Below, one piece after another: positions 8,244 through 16,689 of a DNA stretch of 46,004 bases. The stretch covers positions 1 to 46,004 of the forward strand of contig CADAHS010000021.1 of the NCBI GenBank assembly GCA_902787825.1, given 5' to 3'. The position numbers and the translations under genes are program-made. The stretch's first letter is position 1, and every line of letters starts with the position of its first letter. The notes under the pieces are model-generated. The model made no database searches and was not told where the DNA came from. It saw nothing but the letters and a program-made list of their open reading frames with translations. Origin of the DNA: an uncultured Ruminococcus sp. (GTDB lineage Bacteria > Bacillota > Clostridia > Oscillospirales > Ruminococcaceae).

Positions 8244-8274
8244 AACGCCATCCATTGTGGGTGGCGTTTTTTTT
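8244..8274 (+). terminator. Terminator of rpsT
   Basis: Ten-base stem AACGCCATCC/GGGTGGCGTT, five-base loop, then eight T. Confidence 0.93.
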
Positions 8275-8318
8275 AGAGGTAAGAAGTAAGAAATAAGATT
8301 TAGAGGTAAGAGGCGGAA
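8275..8318 (+). repeat. Short AAGAGGTAAGA-type repeats behind a terminator
   Basis: Directly behind the rpsT terminator come several near-repeats of AGAGGTAAGA and AGTAAGAAATAAGA. The same words recur behind the pta terminator (33586-33612) and form both arms of the htpG terminator (33642-33675). Origin unknown. Confidence 0.5.
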
Positions 8319-8335
8319 AAAAAATTCCGCTGCAT

Positions 8336-8364
8336 TTGACAATATTATATTAATATAGTATAAT
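8336..8364 (+). promoter_or_regulatory. Predicted promoter of the amino-acid ABC operon
   Basis: Consensus TTGACA (8336-8341), 17 bases, consensus TATAAT (8359-8364). Confidence 0.75.
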
Positions 8365-8369
8365 ACTAA

Positions 8370-8406
8370 GGCATTACCACACAACTGCTGTGCGGTGCTG
8401 CCTTAA
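8370..8406 (+). promoter_or_regulatory. Hairpin in the ABC operon leader
   Basis: AAGGCA...TGCCTT encloses ACC...GGT and CACA...TGTG arms, a nearly continuous interrupted stem of about 13 pairs starting at the transcript's 5' end. No T run follows, so it is not an intrinsic terminator. It may stabilise the mRNA or form a regulatory structure. Confidence 0.45.
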
Positions 8407-8437
8407 TGCTTTAATACTTTATTATGGTGGTGTAAAA

Positions 8438-9148
8438 ATGGATTGGGAGGCAATAAAAAAAGTAACGGGGATCTTGTTTGACTATCTTCCGAACACCCTG
8501 AAGCTTTTTACGATAACACTTTTATTCTCAATACCGGTCGGAATGTTGGTAACAATGCTCAAAAAGTGCCGGTTCAAGCCTGTTGCGTGGCTGACGAATC
8601 TTTATATTCTGATAATGCGAGGCACACCTCTGATGCTTCAGATAATTGCGATCTACTACGCTGTGCCGATGCTCAAGGCTAACTTTGCATCAGGCTCGGA
8701 CGGTTTTTTCGCAAGCTTTGTAAACAGCATTGATACCCGAAGCGACAGCTATATGTTCACTGCTTTGTGCGTTGCGTTCGTACTGAACTATGCGGCGTAT
8801 TTTGCTGAGATATTCAGAGGAGGTGTTGACTCGATACCTAAAGGGCAATATGAGGCGGCTTCAATGCTTGGAATGACAAAGATGCAGACGTTTATCCGCA
8901 TAATCCTGCCGCAGGTCACAAAAAGAGTCGTTCCTGCTACTGCAAACGAGGTCATCACGCTGGTGAAGGACACCTCGCTTGCAAATGTTATCGCTTACGC
9001 TGAGATAACCATGAAGGCAAAGCAGCAGATGAACACATACAGTTCTATCATTCCGCTGTTCATCGCAGGTTTGTTCTATTTTGTGCTCAATGCGATCGTT
9101 ACGGTGATCTTTTCTCTCATAGAAAAGAAATTCAACTACTATAAATAA
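8438..9148 (+). CDS. Amino-acid ABC transporter permease (HisM/GlnP type)
   Basis: A 236-residue inner-membrane permease of a polar amino-acid importer. Hydrophobic segments alternate through the protein. The cytoplasmic EAA loop that contacts the ATPase is visible as YEAASMLGMTKMQTFIRIILP around 145-165, and RGTPLMLQI marks the family's N-terminal part. The ATG at 8438 has GGTGGTG upstream and is preferred to an ATG at 8390 inside the leader hairpin. The ATPase gene follows 13 bases later. No substrate-binding protein gene is present, so the substrate cannot be named. Confidence 0.9.
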   Translation: MDWEAIKKVTGILFDYLPNTLKLFTITLLFSIPVGMLVTMLKKCRFKPVAWLTNLYILIMRGTPLMLQIIAIYYAVPMLKANFASGSDGFFASFVNSIDTRSDSYMFTALCVAFVLNYAAYFAEIFRGGVDSIPKGQYEAASMLGMTKMQTFIRIILPQVTKRVVPATANEVITLVKDTSLANVIAYAEITMKAKQQMNTYSSIIPLFIAGLFYFVLNAIVTVIFSLIEKKFNYYK

Positions 9149-9161
9149 GGAGGACTTGAAG

Positions 9162-9926
9162 TTGGCTATTCTTGAAGTTAAAAATATCGCCAAAAGCTTT
9201 GACGGAAATCAGGTCCTCAAGGATATCTCATTCAATGTTGAGCAGGGTCAGGTGGTTGCGATAATCGGACCGTCAGGAAGCGGAAAATCAACGCTGCTGC
9301 GGTGTATCAACCAGCTTGAAAAAGCCGACGGCGGAGAGATATGCGTTGACGGGACAAGAATGTTTTACACAGACAGCGAGAGAAACAAGGTGGTTTACGC
9401 ATCAAAGCAGGAGCTGCGTGACATAAGGCTGAAGATCGGTCTTGTGTTTCAGAATTTCAACCTGTTCCCGCACTTCAATGTTATGCACAATATCACCGAG
9501 GCACCTGTGCACGTTCTGAAAAAATCAAAAGAAGATGCTGAAAAGCAGGCAATGGAGCTGCTTGAAAAAATGGGGCTGACAGGCAAGGAAAAAGCCTATC
9601 CCTGCGAGCTTTCAGGCGGACAGCAGCAGAGAGTTTCCATTGCAAGGGCACTGGCTTTGAAGCCACAGATACTGTTTTTTGACGAGCCGACCTCGGCTCT
9701 TGACCCTGAGCTTACGGGCGAGATACTCAAAGTAATAAAGGAGCTTGCCAAGGAAAAGATGACTATGGTCATCGTCACGCATGAAATGGCGTTTGCAAGA
9801 GATGTTGCAAACCACGTTATCTTTATGGACGAGGGCTATATCGTTGAGGAAGGCTCTCCCGATGAACTGTTCGGCAACACCCAAAACGACAGGACAAAGC
9901 AGTTTCTTGCAAGATTCAAGGACTGA
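9162..9926 (+). CDS. Amino-acid ABC transporter ATP-binding protein (GlnQ/HisP type)
   Basis: A 254-residue ATPase powering the permease encoded just upstream. Walker A GPSGSGKST, Q-loop NFNLFPH, signature LSGGQQQR, Walker B ILFFDEPTSALDP and the switch His in VIVTHEMAFA are all intact. The TTG at 9162 lies 8 bases after AAGGAGG and is chosen over a TTG at 9156 only 2 bases away. It carries a roughly 10-residue insertion after VDGTRM (FYTDSERNKV), seen in some clostridial members. Confidence 0.93.
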   Translation: MAILEVKNIAKSFDGNQVLKDISFNVEQGQVVAIIGPSGSGKSTLLRCINQLEKADGGEICVDGTRMFYTDSERNKVVYASKQELRDIRLKIGLVFQNFNLFPHFNVMHNITEAPVHVLKKSKEDAEKQAMELLEKMGLTGKEKAYPCELSGGQQQRVSIARALALKPQILFFDEPTSALDPELTGEILKVIKELAKEKMTMVIVTHEMAFARDVANHVIFMDEGYIVEEGSPDELFGNTQNDRTKQFLARFKD

Positions 9927-9944
9927 TATCGCAGGAGGAAAAAG

Positions 9945-10442
9945 ATGCAGGAATTTGAATATATGCTCACTCAGGACGAATGCTATACCGTGTGCAGCTA
10001 CAAAGGCGATGAGCAAAGTGTGGTCATACCTGCGGTGTTCCTTGGCAGACCGGTCACGATACTTTATGACAGGCTGTTCAAAGGGCATAAAGAGATCACA
10101 AGCATATCTATACCGGATTGCATTACCGATATAGGCAGTTTCGTTTTCGATGGCTGCGAGGGACTGCACAGCATCACTTTGCCAAAAGCGCTCACGTCGC
10201 TGTGGTCATATGCATTCGCAAGATGCAGCTTTGAGGAGCTGACGATACCTGCGGGAGTTGAAACAGCACCGCCGTTTCTGTTCAAAGACTGCAAGCGGCT
10301 GAAAAAGGTAACTTTCCTTGGGAATATGAAAAAGGTGCATAACTACTCATTCTGCGGCTGTAACAAAAGCATTGTCATCCAGGGCGCAGACAACGCCGTT
10401 GTCGGTGATGATATATTCGGAGATAAACTTGAAAACAAATGA
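9945..10442 (+). CDS. Small leucine-rich-repeat (BspA/LRR_5) protein
   Basis: A 165-residue protein built of four or five LRR_5 units of the form ITSISIPDCITDIGSFVFDGC, without a signal peptide, so probably cytoplasmic. It lies 18 bases after the ABC ATPase with its own AGGAGG and stops 21 bases before the nadE start, so all four genes may share a transcript. It is far smaller than the secreted LRR protein at 22.4 kb. Function unknown; LRR_5 proteins usually bind proteins. Confidence 0.8.
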   Translation: MQEFEYMLTQDECYTVCSYKGDEQSVVIPAVFLGRPVTILYDRLFKGHKEITSISIPDCITDIGSFVFDGCEGLHSITLPKALTSLWSYAFARCSFEELTIPAGVETAPPFLFKDCKRLKKVTFLGNMKKVHNYSFCGCNKSIVIQGADNAVVGDDIFGDKLENK

Positions 10443-10462
10443 ACACTAACGAGGTGATCGGC

Positions 10463-11200
10463 ATGAAAAAATTTGATGTTAAGGACATTATCAGGCAGGC
10501 TTGCGAATGGATAGTGGATTTCTTTGAGAAAAACGGCAAGGGCTGCAACGCCATTGTCGGCATTTCCGGCGGAAAGGATTCCTCTGTTGCTGCGGCACTT
10601 TGCGTCAAGGCGCTGGGCAGGGACAGGGTCATCGGTGTGCTTATGCCAAACGGCGTGCAAAGCGACATTGAAGATGCGCAGAAGCTCGTTGCACATCTTG
10701 GGATCAAAAGCTATACGGTGAACATAAAGGACGCTTTCGAGGGTCTGGTGAACGCTATGCCAAAGGAGCTGGAGTTCACGACGCAGGCAAGGGTCAATCT
10801 GCCGCCGAGACTGAGAATGTCAACGCTTTACGCTGTTGGACAGTGCTGCAACGGGCGTGTGGTAAACACCTGCAACCTGTCTGAGGACTGGGTCGGCTAC
10901 TCGACACGCTACGGCGATGCCGCAGGAGATTTCAGTCCGCTGTCACACCTCACGGTCACTGAGGTAAAGCTGATAGGCAAAGAGCTCGGGCTGCCGACGG
11001 AGCTTGTGGAAAAAGTTCCGAGCGACGGACTTTCGGGCAGATCTGACGAGGACAATCTCGGCTTCACCTACGCTGTGCTTGATAAGTACATCAGAACAGG
11101 CGTGTGCGAGGACGAAAAGACCAAGGCACTCATCGACCGCAAACACGAGCTTAACCTGTTCAAGCTGCAGCTGATGCCGTCGTTTGACCCTCAATTCTGA
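10463..11200 (+). CDS. nadE: NH3-dependent NAD+ synthetase
   Basis: A 245-residue enzyme that amidates nicotinate adenine dinucleotide to NAD+, using ammonia. The P-loop for pyrophosphate is AIVGISGGKDSSVAAAL. NTCNLSEDWVGYSTRYGDAAGD and the late PSDGLSGRSDEDNLGF segment are typical. There is no glutaminase domain, hence the ammonia-dependent type. The ATG at 10463 has GAGGTG six bases before it; an ATG at 10439 that overlaps the previous gene lacks a site. It lies at the end of the ABC transporter cluster. No clear terminator follows before the thiamine leader. Confidence 0.92.
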   Translation: MKKFDVKDIIRQACEWIVDFFEKNGKGCNAIVGISGGKDSSVAAALCVKALGRDRVIGVLMPNGVQSDIEDAQKLVAHLGIKSYTVNIKDAFEGLVNAMPKELEFTTQARVNLPPRLRMSTLYAVGQCCNGRVVNTCNLSEDWVGYSTRYGDAAGDFSPLSHLTVTEVKLIGKELGLPTELVEKVPSDGLSGRSDEDNLGFTYAVLDKYIRTGVCEDEKTKALIDRKHELNLFKLQLMPSFDPQF

Positions 11201-11225
11201 TACTCAAAAAATTCACCGAATGTTC

Positions 11226-11254
11226 TTGCAATTTGCATTACTTGGGTGTATAAT
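11226..11254 (+). promoter_or_regulatory. Predicted promoter of the thiamine operon
   Basis: TTGCAA (11226-11231), 17 bases, TATAAT (11249-11254), about 50 bases before the TPP aptamer. Confidence 0.7.
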
Positions 11255-11304
11255 ATAAATGATAGAGCGAGGATCGAACATCTTATCTCTTATATATTTC
11301 ATTT

Positions 11305-11400
11305 CATCTGAACGGGAGCTTGTGCGGACAGGCTGAGAAAAAGGTGGTGACCTTTGACCGTAGACCTGATTTGGGTAATGCCAACGGTAGGTACTTGGAG
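11305..11400 (+). ncRNA. TPP riboswitch (THI element)
   Basis: The aptamer's conserved parts appear in order: CGGGAGC then GGCTGAGA (helix P2 side and J3/2), then GACCGTAGACCTGATTTGGG (pyrimidine-sensing core, normally ACCTGATCTGG), and TAATGCCAACGGTAGG. It is followed 16 bases later by an intrinsic terminator, so thiamine pyrophosphate should switch the operon off by early termination. The downstream genes are all thiamine-related. Confidence 0.93.
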
Positions 11401-11416
11401 ATAACAAGCATTTTAC

Positions 11417-11445
11417 AGAGCTGCCCGAATGAGCAGCTCTTTTTT
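11417..11445 (+). terminator. Riboswitch expression-platform terminator
   Basis: Eight-base stem AGAGCTGC/GCAGCTCT, eight-base loop, six T. Its distance from the aptamer fits TPP-controlled termination. Confidence 0.88.
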
Positions 11446-11662
11446 AGATGCATTGACCGGGATACAGCTTGGCAGATCTTATCTATCACATCTATGATCA
11501 ACAATTACGGAAAGGACGGCGATAACAGCGTTCCCGACGGCTCGGGCGGATAGAAGGGGAGCTCCTTGTGTCTTGTATTTTTGCGATGGGAACCCGTGTT
11601 TCGGGGTGAGAGGCAGAAATTGATCTGCGACCGAAAATTATATGCGAAAAGAGGATATTCAG
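11446..11662 (+). other. Unexplained 217-base second leader before thiW
   Basis: Between the riboswitch terminator and thiW lies a G-rich stretch with two clear hairpins, ACCCG...CGGGGT (about 11593-11609) and GCAGA...TCTGC (about 11614-11629), the latter followed by GACCG. A 19-codon frame starts at 11494 (MINNYGKDGDNSVPDG) and stops at 11553. Neither a named riboswitch nor a terminator could be assigned. Other thiamine operons usually begin soon after the riboswitch terminator, so this spacer is unusual. Confidence 0.45.
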
Positions 11663-12394
11663 GTGAAAGGTTCAAAGAATCTTATTAAAATGGTCGTGCT
11701 CTCCATGCTCATAGCCTTAGGCGTTGTTATCTCGCCTATACTCAGAGTTGAGGGTATGTGCCCGATGGCTCATTTGATCAACATTGTTTGTTCGGTGCTT
11801 TTAGGACCGTGGTACTCGCTTTTGTGCGCAACGCTTATCGGAATAATCCGTATGGCGTTCATGGGGATACCGCCGCTTGCGCTCACAGGCGCTGTGTTCG
11901 GCGCTTTCCTGTCGGGCGTGCTGTACCGTGTGTCAAAGGGAAAGATAATCTGTGCGGTACTGGGTGAGATCATCGGCACGGGAATAATCGGTGCGGTAGT
12001 TTCCTACCCTGTTATGCGCTTTATCTGGGGACGTGACGGACTTGGCTGGGTTTTCTACATACCATCATTCGTCGCAGGAACGCTCATCGGCGGAAGCATC
12101 GCTTACTTCTTTCTCAGAAAGCTCGCCGACACAGGCAATCTTACAAAGATGCAGAAAATGCTTGGCTCGCCTGCGTTTGCAGACAACAGCAGCATACTTT
12201 CAAGCTCGCTGACGATAGCAGCCTTTGGTGCGATAGCTTTCGTTGTCATTGAGGTAGTTTCGGGAATGTTCAAGCTCAGCACAAAGGTGACTCAGTACGC
12301 TGCCTATGGCTCACTGATAGCGTTTGCCTGCATCGCACTCATTTACTTTATCATCAAAAAACTCGGAGGGAATAAGGTTGCAGCAGATAAATGA
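11663..12394 (+). CDS. thiW: ThiW, thiazole-precursor ECF transporter S component
   Basis: A 243-residue membrane protein with the ThiW signature (VEGMCPMAHLINIVCSVLLGPW and RMAFMGIPPLALTGAVFGAF). It is thought to bind hydroxyethylthiazole for a shared ECF importer, and its placement before thiM supports this. Beyond the normal ThiW length (about 165-170 residues) it has an extra tail of about 70 residues with two more membrane segments (AAFGAIAFVVIEVVSG and YGSLIAFACIALIYFII). GTG at 11663 has GAGG 8 bases upstream; the ATG at 11642 has no site. EcfA and EcfT are not in the window. Confidence 0.88.
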   Translation: MKGSKNLIKMVVLSMLIALGVVISPILRVEGMCPMAHLINIVCSVLLGPWYSLLCATLIGIIRMAFMGIPPLALTGAVFGAFLSGVLYRVSKGKIICAVLGEIIGTGIIGAVVSYPVMRFIWGRDGLGWVFYIPSFVAGTLIGGSIAYFFLRKLADTGNLTKMQKMLGSPAFADNSSILSSSLTIAAFGAIAFVVIEVVSGMFKLSTKVTQYAAYGSLIAFACIALIYFIIKKLGGNKVAADK

Positions 12395-13181
12395 CATTCG
12401 TTCGGCGCTGAAGCAGAACGCTCCGCTGATTCACTGCATTACAAACCCTATCTCGATAAACCAATGCGCAAACGTGATTCTTTCTGCGGGTGCAAGACCA
12501 ATGATGGCTGAGCACCCCGAGGAAGCTGCTGAGATAACTAAAACAGCCGGTGCGGTGATGCTCAATCTTGGCAACCTCACCGACGTGCGCAAGCAGTCAA
12601 TGCTCATAAGCGCAGCGCAGGCAAAACAAAGCGGTACTGCGTTCATTCTTGATATATGCGGCGCAGCCTGTCTGCCGACACGAAGAGAATACGCACTGAG
12701 ACTTATCAACACTTCCCTGCCCACAGTTATCAAAGGAAATTACTCAGAGATAATGGCACTGGCAGATGACAGCTACAGCTCAACCGGAGTTGATGCTGAC
12801 AAAAAACTGACTTTACAGGCAGTTTCGCAAAGCGCAGGTGAGCTTGCAAAAAAGCTTGCAGCGGTGATACTTGCAAGCGGCGAAACTGACATCATCACCG
12901 ACGGCACCAGCACAGCCTATGTACACAACGGCTGCGCACAGCTCGGCTCGGTCACCGGCACAGGCTGTATGCAGGGTGCACTTTGTGCGGCGTATTTGTC
13001 GGCTGCAAACGGTTTTGATGCGGCTGCGGCGGCAAGCGTGGTGTTCGGCATCTGCGGACAGCTCGCACAGACGCAGAAAGGCTCTGGCAGCTTTATGGTC
13101 AATCTTCTCGATGCGCTTTCAACGGTTGACGGCGGCACTATCGACAGGCTGACAGATATTACTTTTGATAAGCAAAACTGA
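12378..13181 (+). CDS. thiM: Hydroxyethylthiazole kinase
   Basis: A 267-residue kinase that phosphorylates salvaged hydroxyethylthiazole. Visible landmarks: PLIHCITNPISINQCAN at the N-terminus, MMAEHPEEA, PTVIKGNYSEIMAL, and the anion-hole region GSVTGTGCMQGAL with the catalytic Cys. The start is TTG at 12378, 7 bases after GGAGGG, overlapping the end of thiW by 17 bases and so probably translationally coupled. With ThiW it forms the thiazole salvage arm of the pathway. Confidence 0.93.
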   Translation: MQQINDIRSALKQNAPLIHCITNPISINQCANVILSAGARPMMAEHPEEAAEITKTAGAVMLNLGNLTDVRKQSMLISAAQAKQSGTAFILDICGAACLPTRREYALRLINTSLPTVIKGNYSEIMALADDSYSSTGVDADKKLTLQAVSQSAGELAKKLAAVILASGETDIITDGTSTAYVHNGCAQLGSVTGTGCMQGALCAAYLSAANGFDAAAAASVVFGICGQLAQTQKGSGSFMVNLLDALSTVDGGTIDRLTDITFDKQN

Positions 13182-13203
13182 ACTGCACTACGGAGGAAGG
13201 GCA

Positions 13204-13839
13204 ATGAAAGACCTCGATACAAGAATATATTTTATCACTGACAGCACACCCTACACTGAGGAAGAATTCCTTGCAAGGGTACGCAGTGCGCTCAGAGGCG
13301 GCGTTAGCCTCATTCAGCTGCGTGAAAAGCAACGCACGACAAGGGAGTACATCAGGCTTGCCGAAAAGGTGAACGAAATCGTAAAAGAGTTCGGTGTGCC
13401 GCTGATAATCGACGACCGGATCGACGTTGCTATGGCAGCAGGCGTAAAGGGTGTACATCTCGGACAGAGCGATATGCCGATAAAGACTGCGAGGAAAATC
13501 CTCGGTGAGGACTTTATCATCGGAGCGACCGCAAAGACCGTAGAGCAGGCACTTGAAGCCTTTGAGCAGGGTGCGGATTATCTCGGAGTGGGCGCTATCT
13601 ACCCCACGACCACAAAGGTAAAAACGGTGCTGACCTCAACACAGATGCTTGATAAGATCTGCAAGGCTGTGCCTATCCCCGTAAACGCTATCGGCGGACT
13701 AAACAAGGATAACATCGACGTTCTCAAAGGTATCGGGATAAGCGGTATCTGCGCAGTATCGGCGATAATGAAGGCTGACGATCCCGAAAATGCGGTAAAA
13801 GAGCTTTCAGCGGCAGTAAAGGCAAAGCTGGGGATATAA
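13204..13839 (+). CDS. thiE: Thiamine phosphate synthase
   Basis: A 211-residue TIM-barrel enzyme joining HMP-PP and thiazole phosphate. The YFITDS start, the VSLIQLREK strand-loop, IIDDRIDVAMA, GVHLGQSDMP, the GADYLGVGAIYPTTTK loop and NAIGGLN are all in family order. The ATG at 13204 follows GGAGGAAGG, 22 bases after thiM. Confidence 0.94.
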   Translation: MKDLDTRIYFITDSTPYTEEEFLARVRSALRGGVSLIQLREKQRTTREYIRLAEKVNEIVKEFGVPLIIDDRIDVAMAAGVKGVHLGQSDMPIKTARKILGEDFIIGATAKTVEQALEAFEQGADYLGVGAIYPTTTKVKTVLTSTQMLDKICKAVPIPVNAIGGLNKDNIDVLKGIGISGICAVSAIMKADDPENAVKELSAAVKAKLGI

Positions 13840-13864
13840 AACACAAAATATCGGGGAGTAATAA

Positions 13865-14413
13865 ATGATACTGTTAGTTGTAGATACACAAAAAGGGTGC
13901 TTTGACGAGAGGCTGTATGCGTTTGAAACGGTCAGGAAGAATATCAGACAGCTGATCGACGCAGCGCGCGAGAATGGCGTTGAGGTCATATATATTCAGC
14001 ACGATGACGGTCCCGGGACTGATCTGGATAAGTCTTGTGACAACTATGAAATATATGATGAATTTGCACCCAGAAGCGATGAAAGGCGTTTTGAAAAGAA
14101 CGTAAACAGCGCTTTTCACCCAATGACGGGATTAACAGAATACCTGCACTCCAAGGGTGAAAAGGATATTATAACGATCGGTGTATCGACAGATTACTGT
14201 ATGGACGCAACAATAAAAAGCGGATTTGAAAAAGGGTTCAGCATATTTGTTCCTTCATACACCAACTCGACCTATGACAACCCCTATTTTGATAAGGAAA
14301 CTGCATACAGGTATTACAATGAATTTATGTGGGGAAAACGTTACGCAAGGATAATTACTGTTGAACAAGCATTACAGCTGCTGCGGTCTGAAATAACAGC
14401 GGCGGATATATAA
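13865..14413 (+). CDS. Isochorismatase-like cysteine hydrolase
   Basis: A 182-residue member of the isochorismatase/nicotinamidase superfamily. The catalytic triad is Asp 7 (VVDTQ), Lys 78 (FEKNVNSAF) and Cys 112 (VSTDYCMDAT), with the usual cis-peptide region before the Cys. The substrate is unknown. It is inside the thiamine operon between thiE and thiD, so a role in salvage of a thiamine breakdown product is possible, but nothing in the sequence proves this. Start ATG 26 bases after thiE with GGGGAG upstream. Confidence 0.85.
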   Translation: MILLVVDTQKGCFDERLYAFETVRKNIRQLIDAARENGVEVIYIQHDDGPGTDLDKSCDNYEIYDEFAPRSDERRFEKNVNSAFHPMTGLTEYLHSKGEKDIITIGVSTDYCMDATIKSGFEKGFSIFVPSYTNSTYDNPYFDKETAYRYYNEFMWGKRYARIITVEQALQLLRSEITAADI

Positions 14414-14476
14414 AGGGCAGTTTCGGCTGCGGCATGGTATGCGGCGGCAAATTCTGATATACAGGAGAAGTGAACT

Positions 14477-15283
14477 ATGAAAACAGCGTTGACGATAGCA
14501 GGCAGCGACAGCTGCGGAGGAGCAGGGATACAGGCTGACATCAAAACTATGACGATGAACGGCGTTTACGCCATGAGTGCGATAACGGCGCTCACTGCGC
14601 AGAACACTACGGGCGTTCGCTCAATAATGGAGGCTTCCCCTGAATTTCTTGCGCAGCAGCTCGATGCTGTTTTTGAGGACATCTTCCCCGATGCCGTAAA
14701 GATAGGTATGGTATCTTCAAGCGGACTTGTTCAGGTCATTGCCGACAAGCTTTGTGAATACAAGGCAAAAAATATAGTCGCAGACCCTGTAATGGTTGCG
14801 ACCAGCGGCTCGGCGCTGATAAAGACCGATGCAATAAAAACACTGACAGATAGAATTCTTCCTATGGCGACAGTTGTTACACCAAATATTCCCGAGGCGC
14901 AAGTGCTTTCGGGATTGGATATAAAAAACAGGGACGATATGAAAAAAGCCGCAGAGCTTATCAGGTCGCAGTACGGCTGTGCTGTGCTGCTAAAAGGTGG
15001 ACACAGCGTTAATGACGCAAGCGATCTGCTTTGCTGGGAAAATGGCTTTGAGTGGTTTGAGGGCAAGCGGATCGACAATCCCAACACCCACGGAACAGGC
15101 TGCACGCTTTCAAGTGCGATCGCTTCAAATCTCGCAAAGGGATTTTCTCTTGGCGAGTCGGTAGGGCTTGCAAAGGAGTTTATCTCCGGGGCACTTGCAG
15201 CAATGCTGGATCTGGGCAATGGCAGCGGACCTATGGCTCACAATTTCGACCTGAAATCAAGATTTGCCAACGAAAAAAGCTGA
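14477..15283 (+). CDS. thiD: Hydroxymethylpyrimidine/phosphomethylpyrimidine kinase
   Basis: A 268-residue ribokinase-fold enzyme that phosphorylates HMP twice to HMP-PP. The N-terminal [21 protein letters not shown] is diagnostic. [33 protein letters not shown] and the anion-hole [14 protein letters not shown] follow in order. It has a good AGGAG site. It lies 63 bases after the isochorismatase gene and 14 bases before thiC. Confidence 0.95.
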   Translation: MKTALTIAGSDSCGGAGIQADIKTMTMNGVYAMSAITALTAQNTTGVRSIMEASPEFLAQQLDAVFEDIFPDAVKIGMVSSSGLVQVIADKLCEYKAKNIVADPVMVATSGSALIKTDAIKTLTDRILPMATVVTPNIPEAQVLSGLDIKNRDDMKKAAELIRSQYGCAVLLKGGHSVNDASDLLCWENGFEWFEGKRIDNPNTHGTGCTLSSAIASNLAKGFSLGESVGLAKEFISGALAAMLDLGNGSGPMAHNFDLKSRFANEKS

Positions 15284-15297
15284 AAGGAAGAAAGCAA

Positions 15298-16602
15298 ATG
15301 AGAAATTACACCACGCAGATGGACGCTGCAAGGCAGGGCATCATCACACCCGAAATGAAGATCGTAGCAAAGAAGGAATACCGCACCGAGGAGGAGATCA
15401 GGGATCTTGTTGCAAAGGGGCAGGTCGCTATCTGCGCTAACAAGCTGCACAAGTGCATTGACCCCGAGGGCGTTGGCTCTATGCTGCGTACAAAGATCAA
15501 TGTAAACCTCGGCGTTTCCCGTGACTGCAAGGATTACGACATTGAGATGAAAAAAGTTCAGGCAGCTGTTGATATGGGCGCTGAGGCGATAATGGATCTC
15601 TCCTCTCACGGAAACACCCAGCCGTTCAGGCAAAAGCTTACAAGCGAATGCAAAGCGATGATCGGCACTGTACCTGTCTATGACAGCGTTATCCACTACC
15701 AGCGTGACCTTGCAACGCTCAGTGCAAAGGACTTTATCGACGTTGTTCGTCTTCACGCTCAGGACGGTGTTGACTTTGTAACACTGCACTGTGGTATCAC
15801 AAGAAAGACGATCGAGCAGATCAAAAAGCATAAAAGAAAAATGAACATCGTATCCAGAGGCGGCTCACTGGTTTTTGCGTGGATGAGCATGACCGGCGAG
15901 GAAAACCCGTTTTATGAGCACTTTGACGAGATACTTGACATATGCCGTGAGTACGATGTGACGATCTCGCTGGGTGATGCCTGCCGTCCGGGCTGCCTCG
16001 CAGATGCAAGTGATGTTTGCCAGATAGAGGAGCTCGTGCGCCTTGGCGAGCTTACAAAAAGGGCTTGGGCAAAAGATGTTCAGGTAATGGTCGAGGGACC
16101 GGGACACGTTCCGCTTGACCAGATAGAGGCAAATATGAAGATACAGCAGACTATCTGTATGGGTGCGCCTTTCTATGTACTCGGACCGCTTGTTACAGAC
16201 ATCGCTCCGGGATATGACCACATAACATCTGCGATCGGAGGTGCTATCGCTGCCTCAGCAGGTGCGGCTTTCCTGTGCTACGTTACCCCGGCAGAGCACC
16301 TTGCGCTGCCTAACGTTGACGACGTTAAGCAGGGTATCATCGCCTCACGCATAGCTGCTCATGCCGCTGATATAGCAAAGAAAATACCTCACGCTCGTGA
16401 CATCGACGATCAGATGGCTGATGCACGCCGCACATTCGACTGGGAAAAGCAGTGGGAATGCTCGATAGACCCGGAGACTGCAAAGGCTATCCGTGACAGC
16501 CGTGCGCCCGAGCATGACGACACCTGCTCTATGTGCGGAAAGTTCTGCGCAGTGCGCAGCATGAACAAAGCTCTTGCAGGCGAATATATCGACATACTCT
16601 GA
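15298..16602 (+). CDS. thiC: Phosphomethylpyrimidine synthase ThiC (radical SAM)
   Basis: A 434-residue enzyme that converts aminoimidazole ribotide to HMP-P. It is the short form lacking the extra N-terminal domain of proteobacterial Thi[14 protein letters not shown] opens the protein, [15 protein letters not shown] and [15 protein letters not shown] follow, and the C-terminal [10 protein letters not shown] is the family's unusual iron-sulfur motif. Last gene of the thiamine operon. Because thiG, thiH, thiS and thiF are absent here, the operon pairs pyrimidine synthesis with thiazole salvage. Confidence 0.96.
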   Translation: MRNYTTQMDAARQGIITPEMKIVAKKEYRTEEEIRDLVAKGQVAICANKLHKCIDPEGVGSMLRTKINVNLGVSRDCKDYDIEMKKVQAAVDMGAEAIMDLSSHGNTQPFRQKLTSECKAMIGTVPVYDSVIHYQRDLATLSAKDFIDVVRLHAQDGVDFVTLHCGITRKTIEQIKKHKRKMNIVSRGGSLVFAWMSMTGEENPFYEHFDEILDICREYDVTISLGDACRPGCLADASDVCQIEELVRLGELTKRAWAKDVQVMVEGPGHVPLDQIEANMKIQQTICMGAPFYVLGPLVTDIAPGYDHITSAIGGAIAASAGAAFLCYVTPAEHLALPNVDDVKQGIIASRIAAHAADIAKKIPHARDIDDQMADARRTFDWEKQWECSIDPETAKAIRDSRAPEHDDTCSMCGKFCAVRSMNKALAGEYIDIL

Positions 16603-16689
16603 CATTTCGCCGGGTAAAGCTTTTCAGGCACCTGACGTGAAGGTGTTCACGCTCAGTGCATATCACAATAGTATTACGGATAAAACAGC

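Noticed and set aside
11560-11635. Possible FMN or second TPP riboswitch before thiW
   Set aside because: Fragments such as TGAGA and TGATCTG or GGCAG...GACCG recall these aptamers, but the order and the remaining conserved parts are missing.
15238-15831. 197-codon minus-strand frame opposite thiD and thiC
   Set aside because: A shadow of two confidently identified thiamine genes; no start signal.
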